Source of the DNA: Patescibacteria group bacterium
Lineage (GTDB): Bacteria; Patescibacteriota; Saccharimonadia; Saccharimonadales; HK-STAS-PATE-42
Assembly: GCA_030917805.1 (NCBI GenBank)
Contig: JAUPUA010000014.1
Span: forward strand, 1-11,689
Length of the DNA stretch: 11,689 nucleotides
Direction: 5' to 3'
Part shown: positions 6,158-11,689 of the stretch, in pieces
How the letters are laid out: the number at the start of each line of letters is the position of its first letter
Position numbering within the stretch: the first letter of the stretch is position 1
Position numbers and translations under genes: made by a program
Notes under the pieces: generated by a model
The model's input: only the letters and a program-made list of their open reading frames with translations
The model's database searches: none
Told to the model about the DNA's origin: nothing

Positions 6158-7585
6158 CTAACTAGCTGGAGTAGGAGCCACTGGTGTAACCACAGGGTCA
6201 GGTTTTGGAATCTCGTAAATAAACAGAGTTTCATCCTCTTCACCGCTGCCGAATTTAATCAGACTAGGTGAATCGACGTCATTCTCTATAAACTCAGAAT
6301 TTATACTCAGGTAAAGTCTGTAAGCGACTTCTTTTGTACCATCGTTCTTAGTTGTCTCAACCATTCTAGAAGTAGTCAGGGCATATTTATCACCAGATTG
6401 GTTCAAATAAATGCCTAAAACTGTGGCAATATCTTCTTCCATATCTTTACGATGCTCTAAAATTAAGTCGAGTCGTGAGTTCTTACTAAAACTCTGTCTA
6501 AGCTCCCTATCTATACCCGCATAAGTTTCTTTAGCGCCAAGCACATCAGCCAAATAAACAGTCCCAGCGATTGTGGTTCTAGTTTTACCGTTTACACTGA
6601 TCTGGCAATCTTTACCAATCAGTCCAACGCCACCAAAATCTGCATTTTGTTGGCAGAATCCAAGTAGATAATTTCCATCTTCATCAATACTAATCTTCTT
6701 GATTATTCGCGCGTCTAAAGAGTCCTTCTTTACGCCATTAACAAAGAAGTCAAAAACATCCTTAGTACTTGGGTTGGCAGTAGTTGCTAGCCAGTCAGAG
6801 CCATCATCGCTCATCTGATAAGATAGAATTCCATAACTCGTTTCAAACTTCTTACTCTCACCACTGTAAATGACTTCTTCCTCTAAGGGTAATCCGTACT
6901 GACTAGGGGTCTGCTTGCCAGTTCTTTGAATAAAGTTAGGCTCACCACTATTAGTTATATCAACAAGTCGCGCCACATCTCTTTCTCCCCACTTCTGACC
7001 ATCCACTAAGAAGGTAGAGACATCAACCATAGTATTCTGTAGAATTTTAGTATTTTCGTCACGCTTAGAGCGCTGCTCTTGGCGATTAGTTTGCAAAGCC
7101 CAGTGCTTACCGTCAGAGCTAAGTACTGCGCTTGTTAAATCTTCCCCTCTATAGACCTCCTTGCCATTATAGAATAGCCTTTTAGGTGGCCTTATAACCT
7201 GAACTAAATAGCTAGAGTTAGCCACCTGCACAGTATAGTCATCTCCATATTTTAAACTTTTTAGCTCCTGATCACCCTTTATTTCAATAGAGGTAAGCAC
7301 CGGCTTTGGTGGAGGCGGAGGTGGTGGTGGGGCAGGGTCTTTTTTAAAAAAGGCTGAATAAATTACCGTACCAAGTCCACTTAAAATTAAAACTACAACC
7401 AAAATTAACCCAACTCGCTTAGCAATGGCCTTAGTTTGAGGCGGTTTATTCTCGGGTCCACTAATAATTGGCTGATTAAACTGCGTCCCGGCAGCCAAAT
7501 CATTCTGGTGGGCGTTAACGCCACTAAGGTCTACCTTTGGAGCGGTCGCGGAGGCTGCATTTTTCTTTTTATTCCCACCAATCAT
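6158..7585 (-). CDS. Single-pass membrane protein with proline hinge and repetitive beta-rich outer domain, function unknown
   Basis: This 475-residue protein has a polar cytoplasmic N-terminus (1-56) rich in Asn, Ala and Pro, one membrane helix (about 57-79), a proline hinge (eight consecutive Pro near 86-93), a large outer domain (about 95-455) and a Pro/Thr tail. The outer domain repeats a two-part pattern: an N-G turn (FYNGKEV near 137, FLVDGQKW near 192, FFVNGVKK near 280, ISVNGKT near 329, LSINSEF near 426) followed by a D-G turn with aromatic strand (SSDGKHWALQ near 156, SDDGSDWLAT near 259, DEDGNYLLGF near 301, NQSGDKYALT near 395). This resembles the blades of a beta-propeller. No catalytic motif is visible. 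I do not recognise a family. The start is ATG 7585, the first in frame, giving N-terminal MIGGNKKK. It is divergent from tatD across 113 bp. Confidence 0.75.
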   Translation of the reverse strand: MIGGNKKKNAASATAPKVDLSGVNAHQNDLAAGTQFNQPIISGPENKPPQTKAIAKRVGLILVVVLILSGLGTVIYSAFFKKDPAPPPPPPPPKPVLTSIEIKGDQELKSLKYGDDYTVQVANSSYLVQVIRPPKRLFYNGKEVYRGEDLTSAVLSSDGKHWALQTNRQEQRSKRDENTKILQNTMVDVSTFLVDGQKWGERDVARLVDITNSGEPNFIQRTGKQTPSQYGLPLEEEVIYSGESKKFETSYGILSYQMSDDGSDWLATTANPSTKDVFDFFVNGVKKDSLDARIIKKISIDEDGNYLLGFCQQNADFGGVGLIGKDCQISVNGKTRTTIAGTVYLADVLGAKETYAGIDRELRQSFSKNSRLDLILEHRKDMEEDIATVLGIYLNQSGDKYALTTSRMVETTKNDGTKEVAYRLYLSINSEFIENDVDSPSLIKFGSGEEDETLFIYEIPKPDPVVTPVAPTPAS

Positions 7586-7698
7586 ACTTTTTATATTAAA
7601 ACTTGTTAATTTCTATAACTATAATATTACTCAAAATTATACCACTAGCAGTATGATCTCCAAAACATAGCGATAAACAGTTATAATAACTTTTATAT
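7586..7698. promoter_or_regulatory. Divergent A+T-rich intergenic region with tatD -10 box
   Basis: For tatD a perfect TATAAT (7682-7687) ends only 11 nt before the ATG at 7699, so the transcript would have a leader of about 4-5 nt. No -35 match is found at 16-18 bp. For the minus-strand gene, TATAGT (plus 7618-7623) or TAATAT (plus 7593-7598) are possible -10 boxes; the region is too A+T-rich to choose. Confidence 0.4.
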
Positions 7699-8496
7699 AT
7701 GCTAAATCTAATTGATACTCACTGCCACATTCATGATGACGACTATCCAGACGCTGAACTATCTGTTCAGCTGGCCAATAAGTGCGGAGTTACTAAATTC
7801 ATTTGCGTAGGAACAGATCTTCAAAGCTCGATCCAAGCTATTGAGTTTGCAAAGAAACACAAAAAAGGTGGCGCATTCGCCTCTGTTGGTATACACCCAC
7901 ATGAGACCATAACAAACAAGCTCCGAACAAGCCTAAGCGAGGATACCTGGAAACAATTGACTGCGCTGGTCAAAGAGCCAGAAGTAGTTGCGATAGGTGA
8001 ATTTGGCTTTGACTTTTTTTACCATAAAGAGCCTGAGGCAAGAGTCAACCAGACCAAGCTCGCTAAAAAACACCTCGATCTTGCCCAAGCAACCGGTCTG
8101 CCTGTCATCCTACATATTCGTGAGGCTTTTGAACCATTTTTTGAGCTTATTGCTGATTACCCGCAAGTTAAGGGCGTAGTTCATAGCTTCTCCGACACGC
8201 CAGAGAAGCTTGAAAGGATATTAGATTTACCCAACAACTTTTGCATTGGTTTAAACGGCATAATGACTTTTTCTAAAAGCTCCGCGCAGCTCCAGGCGGC
8301 AAGAAGTGTTCCGCTGGATAGGCTGGTCCTCGAAACAGACAGCCCGTACTTGACTCCACCGCCGGAGCGTGGTACAATCAATAGTATAAAGAATACTCTA
8401 CATATTGCAGAGTTTCTTAGTGATTTAAGAGGAGAAGATTTAGAGCATTTTTGCCAGGCAACAACTGCCAACGCCAAAAGGCTCTTTTTAATCTAA
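7699..8496 (+). CDS. tatD: TatD family metal-dependent deoxyribonuclease
   Basis: TatD enzymes are amidohydrolase-fold TIM barrels that use two divalent metals; bacterial members act as 3'-5' exonucleases on DNA. At 265 residues this is the usual length. All metal ligands are visible: IDTHCHIH (5-12, H8 and H10), VGIHPHE (63-69), AIGEFGFDFF (98-107, E101), PVILHIREAF (135-144, H139), GVVHSFS (159-165, H162) and LVLETDSPYLTP (209-220, D214). The PERG at 222-225 replaces the common PHRG/PYRG. The ATG at 7699 lies immediately after the -10 box and no Shine-Dalgarno precedes it. It opens a run of same-strand genes ending in mnmA, with gaps of 3 to 29 nt. Family certain; the cellular DNA substrate is not determinable. 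Confidence 0.93.
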   Translation: MLNLIDTHCHIHDDDYPDAELSVQLANKCGVTKFICVGTDLQSSIQAIEFAKKHKKGGAFASVGIHPHETITNKLRTSLSEDTWKQLTALVKEPEVVAIGEFGFDFFYHKEPEARVNQTKLAKKHLDLAQATGLPVILHIREAFEPFFELIADYPQVKGVVHSFSDTPEKLERILDLPNNFCIGLNGIMTFSKSSAQLQAARSVPLDRLVLETDSPYLTPPPERGTINSIKNTLHIAEFLSDLRGEDLEHFCQATTANAKRLFLI

Positions 8497-8504
8497 AAAT
8501 AACC

Positions 8505-8624
8505 ATGACTGAAGAATTTATAATAAGAATTCCTGAGACCCTTACCCCCCAGCAGGTGCTTTTTGAGGCAGCTATTGGCGTGCTAGAAGCAAGACTAGAA
8601 GAGGCCACAGTAGAGGATCTCTAA
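8505..8624 (+). CDS. Small acidic ORF of 39 residues, unknown function
   Basis: An ATG at 8505 opens a frame of 39 codons ending in TAA at 8622-8624. It begins 8 nt after the tatD stop and ends 21 nt before the next gene, filling a gap that would otherwise be 149 nt in a tightly packed run. The protein is strongly acidic (nine Glu and one Asp, two Arg and no Lys). A short strand FIIRIP (5-10) is followed by a probable amphipathic helix (QQVLFEAAIGVLEARLEE, 16-33). No known family is recognised. Supporting evidence is position, composition and lack of overlap. A frame of this length can occur by chance, so it remains a candidate. Confidence 0.5.
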   Translation: MTEEFIIRIPETLTPQQVLFEAAIGVLEARLEEATVEDL

Positions 8625-8632
8625 ATTTATTC

Positions 8633-8639
8633 AAAGGAG
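8633..8639 (+). promoter_or_regulatory. Strong Shine-Dalgarno site of the 162-residue gene
   Basis: AAAGGAG ends 6 nt before ATG 8646. It is the only canonical ribosome binding site I find in front of a gene in this window, and it fixes the start of the downstream gene. Confidence 0.75.
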
Positions 8640-8645
8640 TAAGCC

Positions 8646-9134
8646 ATGCAGCCCATCGTTCAGCAAGCGTTAAAAAAAATCATTCGCTCGCAGCCAAATA
8701 GTGCAAACTGGGCGGCAAAAGCATTTCAGGATACCTCTAGAAAAAGTAGGCTGACCGAGGCCCGGCGACGAGACCTGATACGTCAAGAAAGTCAGATTGG
8801 CGCAAAATTATTCGGAGAAATTCCTAAAGGACACAAAAGAGAGTTCTTCTGCCTAGACAGCCACACTTGGGTCTGGCACGAATCCTGGAGTGAATCGCTC
8901 TCTGGTGATAAAAAAACTCAAACCGTACGTTACGAAGTCCGTGACAATGGAATCCTAAAATCTGTTAATGGTCATGATTATGCCTGGGTCGCCGAAGAAG
9001 AGGCTCAAAATCTTGCCCATGCCGCAATACTTTACCACCAGTATGTCCTCAGTTCAGTATACGGCAAAAAGATCAAACAAACTGATTCTGATGAAAATAA
9101 CCAGCCACCGCATCTGACTCTAATTCAAGAATAG
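8646..9134 (+). CDS. Conserved-looking hypothetical protein, 162 residues
   Basis: No family is recognised. The start at ATG 8646 is well supported by the Shine-Dalgarno site. The N-terminal part (1-60) is basic and helical (KKIIR, RKSRLTEARRRDLIR at 32-46). It is followed by an aromatic strand region REFFCLDSHTWVWHESW (65-81) and a strand pair QTVRYEVRDNGILKSVNG (92-109). A helix follows (AEEEAQNLAHAAILYHQYV, 116-134) and the tail is polar. No membrane segment or signal peptide is present, so it should be cytoplasmic. The basic N-terminus could bind nucleic acid, which is only inference. It sits 8 nt before the cysteine desulfurase gene, in the same run as tatD and mnmA, which suggests co-expression. 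Codon use and composition do not look foreign. Confidence 0.75.
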   Translation: MQPIVQQALKKIIRSQPNSANWAAKAFQDTSRKSRLTEARRRDLIRQESQIGAKLFGEIPKGHKREFFCLDSHTWVWHESWSESLSGDKKTQTVRYEVRDNGILKSVNGHDYAWVAEEEAQNLAHAAILYHQYVLSSVYGKKIKQTDSDENNQPPHLTLIQE

Positions 9135-9142
9135 ACCCCACC

Positions 9143-10312
9143 GTGAAAGCAATTATCAACCTAGATCACGCAGCAGCAGCACCCATCAATAAAGAAGCAA
9201 AAAAAGCAATTACTAAATGGCTGGATTTGCCTGTCTATAATATCGACTCGTCTTATCAGCCAGCAGTTGAACAGCGCAGATATTTAGCAGACCTAAAATC
9301 TAAAACCGCCAAGCTTCTTGGCGTAAAATTACCCAATATCCTCATAACCTCCGGAAGTTCTGACGCCAGCTCAAAACTACTCGATTTAATCTCGCAAGCC
9401 GAACCAAATAAAGAGGTCATTCTTACAGAGATTGAACATTCTACACTTCTGAGTAGAGTAAAGGACTTTCCAAATCACAAGATATTAAAGCTTAGTGATA
9501 CTACCGGATCTATTAAGCTAAAAGATCTAGCAGTAGCCATTAACGATTCGACAATCCTCATCTCTATACAATACGTTAATAATGAAACCGGCCAAGTTTT
9601 ACCAATTAAAGAGGCTGCAAAATTAGTAGCAGAAGTAAATAGATCTAGAAAGCAACGGGGGATAGAGCTACCACTATTTCTGCACACAGACGCATCCCAA
9701 GCTGCTGTCACAGAAGATCTAAATATCCCTAGGCTAGGTGTAGACGCCCTAAGTCTAAATGGCTCAAAACTAGGTTCACTCCCAAGTTGTGGCATCCTTT
9801 ATCTATCCGCAGATCTTTTGCGGTGGCTATATTCAAAAGGCATAGAGTATCCACACCAAAAAGAGAACCCACTTTCCATAATATCCCTTTATTACTCACT
9901 CCAGCATTCTATCCAAAAAAAAGCTACCGAAAACAAACGTCTAACAAATCTGAGTAAAGCATTCTTCCAGGAGCTTCAAAAGCAAATTCCAGAAGCTAGT
10001 TTAAATCCAAAAAACTTAAAAATTGGTAAAAACCACGCTCCACATATATTAAACATACATATTCCAAAGGTGTCTGGCGAAAGGTTAACCATTCTAGCCG
10101 GCCTAAGCGGAACGCTAATCTCAACAGGGGCTGCTTGTTCGGCCAGTAAAGATAGGCCTAGCCATGTATTGCAGGCTCTGGGCCTAAGTCCAGCAGAGAT
10201 TCAATCGTCTATCAGAGTAAGCTTCGGCTCTGCTAACGGTTCAGAAAAAGAGGTCATTAAGGCAGCCAAAAAGCTAGCCGAACTCTGCAATAATCCTTCT
10301 GTTAAGCTATAA
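9143..10312 (+). CDS. Divergent cysteine desulfurase (IscS/NifS family)
   Basis: A PLP enzyme of fold type I, 389 residues, expected to take sulfur from cysteine and pass it as persulfide to partners such as MnmA. Visible features: INLDHAAAAP at the N-terminus (usual LDNAATTP), TSGSSDASS (69-77), EHSTLL with H99 (ring stacking on PLP), QYVNNETGQVLP (143-154, N147), HTDASQAA (181-188, D183, Q186), the PLP lysine K209 in NGSKLG, the active cysteine C332 in STGAACSAS, and SSIRVSFG (355-362, R358). Two oddities: the His normally preceding the lysine is Ser208, and the glycine-rich GGGxExGxRxGT motif after it is unrecognisable (GIEYPHQKENPL, 233-244). The start is GTG 9143, placed right before the first strand; no Shine-Dalgarno. 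The next gene but one is mnmA, which supports a role in tRNA thiolation. Alternative: another group I desulfurase such as a selenocysteine lyase-like enzyme. Confidence 0.85.
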   Translation: MKAIINLDHAAAAPINKEAKKAITKWLDLPVYNIDSSYQPAVEQRRYLADLKSKTAKLLGVKLPNILITSGSSDASSKLLDLISQAEPNKEVILTEIEHSTLLSRVKDFPNHKILKLSDTTGSIKLKDLAVAINDSTILISIQYVNNETGQVLPIKEAAKLVAEVNRSRKQRGIELPLFLHTDASQAAVTEDLNIPRLGVDALSLNGSKLGSLPSCGILYLSADLLRWLYSKGIEYPHQKENPLSIISLYYSLQHSIQKKATENKRLTNLSKAFFQELQKQIPEASLNPKNLKIGKNHAPHILNIHIPKVSGERLTILAGLSGTLISTGAACSASKDRPSHVLQALGLSPAEIQSSIRVSFGSANGSEKEVIKAAKKLAELCNNPSVKL

Positions 10313-10320
10313 TATAAAGC
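10306..10320 (+). promoter_or_regulatory. Probable internal promoter before the YdcF-like gene and mnmA
   Basis: GCTATAATATAAAGC contains TATAAT (10308-10313), overlapping the cysteine desulfurase stop codon. A weak CTGCAA (10285-10290) lies 17 bp upstream. Transcription near 10320 would give a leader of about 22 nt to ATG 10342. The arrangement repeats that at 1902, 3465 and 5473. Confidence 0.5.
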
Positions 10321-10341
10321 TTGAACTTATCCATAAAATCA

Positions 10342-10926
10342 ATGCCCAAAAGCCTCAAAATAGTTCTCGCAGCAATTGCAATTTATGTCTGCTTCATATT
10401 AGTAGTTGATAACTTTGTTGTCGAAGATAGGCAGCCTGCAAAATCAGATTACATCGTGGTGATAAGTGGTGGGGATACCATAGGCAGAACCAAGAAGGGA
10501 ATCGAGCTCTACAACCAAGCCTACGCACCTAAATTATTGCTCAGTGGCGATGCTGCAGACCCAACCAGCCCCTCTAATGCCAAAGTGATGCAAAGGTTTG
10601 CCGTAGCAAACGGAGTCCCAGTAGAAGACATCATTATTGAAGAAAATAGCAAAGATACGCGCCAAAACGCCACCGAAAGTATTCTTAAATTAATCAAGGT
10701 AGGCCCCCAACAACAAATCATCCTTGTGACCTCACCCTATCACTCTAAACGGGCACGAGAAGAGTTTCAGAAAGCCTTTAGAGATCAAACCATCGAAGCT
10801 CAGGTAATCAGTGTAAATTCTAGCGATAAGAACTGGGGCAGGTACTGGTGGATCAAACCAAGAAGTATCATCATCGCTGGATATGAGGCTATTAAACTCC
10901 CGATAGTATTATTCAGAAATAACTAG
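10342..10926 (+). CDS. YdcF/SanA-like DUF218 membrane-anchored protein
   Basis: DUF218 proteins (E. coli YdcF, SanA, ElyC) are envelope-associated with a Rossmann-like core; family members are linked to cell-wall or envelope integrity and YdcF binds S-adenosylmethionine. From ATG 10342 the protein has 194 residues: a membrane helix (about 6-23), then DYIVVISGGD (36-45), a helix GIELYNQA, KLLLSGDAAD (64-73), the conserved IIEENSKDTRQNA (98-110), QIILVTSPYHSKRA (125-138, VTSxYHxxRA signature) and a final IKPRSIIIAGYEAIK. An in-frame TTG at 10321 would add seven residues, but that would be leaderless and start before the hydrophobic helix for no benefit, so ATG is preferred. It ends 3 nt before mnmA, so the two are probably cotranscribed. 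No biochemical role can be read from the sequence. Confidence 0.85.
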   Translation: MPKSLKIVLAAIAIYVCFILVVDNFVVEDRQPAKSDYIVVISGGDTIGRTKKGIELYNQAYAPKLLLSGDAADPTSPSNAKVMQRFAVANGVPVEDIIIEENSKDTRQNATESILKLIKVGPQQQIILVTSPYHSKRAREEFQKAFRDQTIEAQVISVNSSDKNWGRYWWIKPRSIIIAGYEAIKLPIVLFRNN

Positions 10927-10929
10927 ATC

Positions 10930-11689
10930 ATGTCACAAGAAACCATCTTTGTAGGCCTTAGCGGTGGAGTAGATAGCGCAGTGACTCTAGCCCTGACCAA
11001 AAAGCAGCTCGCTAGTACTAAGGCCATTTTTATGCGCAACTGGTCTAAAGATTTACCCGGTTTTCAGTGCCCGTGGCGCGAGGACTGGTACGATGCTCAA
11101 AGCGTTGCTCTAAGTCTAAGCGCTCAAATAGAACTATGGGATTTTGAGAAGGACTACAAAGATAAAGTTGTAGATTATCTAGTTGCAGAATATAAAGCCG
11201 GCAGAACCCCAAACCCCGACATTATTTGCAACCAAGAGGTTAAGTTTAAAGTATTTCTAGAGCGCGCCCTAGAACTCGGAGCCAGCAAGATCGCTACAGG
11301 CCACTATGCCAGAATTACTCAGGATGAGATTGGCAGGTACTGGCTAAAAGCCGCTAAAGATAAGACTAAAGATCAATCTTACTTTCTTGCCAGAATCTCT
11401 CAAGATGCTCTATCTAAATCTATCTTTCCGTTAGGTGATTTATTAAAAACAGAGGTTCGTAAACTTGCAGAAGATCTAAGCTTAGCGGTCGCCAGTAAAA
11501 AAGACTCTGTTGGGATATGTTTTGTTGGCGAAGTAGGCATTACAGATTTTCTAAAGAACTTTATAGATCTTAAAGCTGGACCTATAATTGATATCCGCAC
11601 TAAAAAAGAAATTGGTCAGCACGAAGGCTCTGAACTATACACAATCGGCCAACGCCACGGCCTCCATCTTGGTAGCACCCTGGCCGGCA
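10930..11689 (+). CDS. mnmA: tRNA-specific 2-thiouridylase MnmA (3' end cut by window edge)
   Basis: MnmA adenylates uridine 34 of tRNA-Lys, -Glu and -Gln and replaces its oxygen with sulfur delivered as persulfide. The frame is open from ATG 10930 through 253 codons to the window edge, lacking roughly the last 100 residues of a usual 360-residue enzyme. Visible: the PP-loop SGGVDS (11-16), CPWREDWYDA (47-56), RTPNPDIICNQEVKF (92-106, nucleophile C100), GHYAR (124-128), KDQSYF (147-152), KKDSVGICFVGE (190-201, C197) and TIGQRHGL (238-245). C100 and C197 are 97 residues apart, the same as the two catalytic cysteines of E. coli MnmA (C102 and C199). The cysteine desulfurase two genes upstream is the likely sulfur source. 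The start follows the preceding stop by 3 nt, without a Shine-Dalgarno, so translation is probably coupled. Confidence 0.96.
   Translation, partial: MSQETIFVGLSGGVDSAVTLALTKKQLASTKAIFMRNWSKDLPGFQCPWREDWYDAQSVALSLSAQIELWDFEKDYKDKVVDYLVAEYKAGRTPNPDIICNQEVKFKVFLERALELGASKIATGHYARITQDEIGRYWLKAAKDKTKDQSYFLARISQDALSKSIFPLGDLLKTEVRKLAEDLSLAVASKKDSVGICFVGEVGITDFLKNFIDLKAGPIIDIRTKKEIGQHEGSELYTIGQRHGLHLGSTLAG

Noticed and set aside
8181..8608. Two minus-strand ORFs (98 and 63 residues) over tatD and the small ORF
   Set aside because: They are opposite a firm tatD gene and their sequences show no domain-like pattern.
9475..9795. 106-residue minus-strand ORF
   Set aside because: It lies wholly opposite the cysteine desulfurase, has no promoter or start support, and reads as a low-quality serine-rich shadow.
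10321..10341. TTG start of the YdcF-like gene at 10321
   Set aside because: It would coincide with the expected transcription start, and the ATG at 10342 gives a complete N-terminal membrane helix.
1..11689. TGA recoded as glycine
   Set aside because: No gene contains an in-frame TGA and glycine uses normal GGN codons, so recoding has no positive support; only avoidance is seen.
1..11689. CRISPR array, insertion sequence or prophage
   Set aside because: No regularly spaced direct repeats, transposase, integrase or phage structural genes are visible.

Overview
The window looks like a piece of chromosome from a Patescibacteria (CPR) bacterium, most likely Candidatus Saccharibacteria (TM7). 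This rests on the A+T-rich sequence, very tight gene packing, small gene set, a transketolase split into two genes, several hypothetical proteins I cannot place in a family, and near absence of Shine-Dalgarno sites. The phylum assignment is inference: the window has no rRNA or other marker gene. The standard stop codons fit every gene. All 13 genes whose ends are visible stop with TAA (7) or TAG (6), none with TGA.

Layout. Positions 2-478 hold the C-terminal end of a glycoside-hydrolase-like protein, followed 5 nt later by a 91-residue SemiSWEET-like membrane protein (484-759). A convergent rmuC lies on the minus strand (766-1893). It is divergent from a membrane-anchored family 2 glycosyltransferase (1934-3457), and the two share a short palindromic promoter region. 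Next come the two halves of a transketolase (3509-4357 and 4362-5315), a single tRNA-His with its own promoter (5359-5436), and a membrane-anchored TPR protein (5494-6108). A minus-strand, single-pass membrane protein with a probable beta-propeller-like outer domain (6158-7585) is divergent from a plus-strand gene run: tatD (7699-8496), an unlisted 39-residue ORF (8505-8624), an unknown 162-residue protein (8646-9134), a divergent cysteine desulfurase (9143-10312), a YdcF/SanA-type DUF218 protein (10342-10926) and the start of mnmA (10930 to the window edge).

Functions. The clearest functional link is cysteine desulfurase plus MnmA, the minimal sulfur route to 2-thiouridine at tRNA position 34, similar in idea to the YrvO-MnmA pair of Bacillus. 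Transketolase represents the non-oxidative pentose phosphate pathway. The glycoside-hydrolase-like protein and SemiSWEET-like protein could form a small sugar-acquisition unit. RmuC, TatD, the glycosyltransferase and YdcF are DNA-metabolism and cell-envelope housekeeping genes.

I see no mobile element, CRISPR array, rRNA or phage gene. The most notable unexplained pattern is at the promoters: four upstream regions carry nearly the same 13-15 bp imperfect palindrome, GCT(A/T)-rich -10 box followed by (T/A)AAGC, and most leaders are very short. Only one gene has a strong Shine-Dalgarno site.
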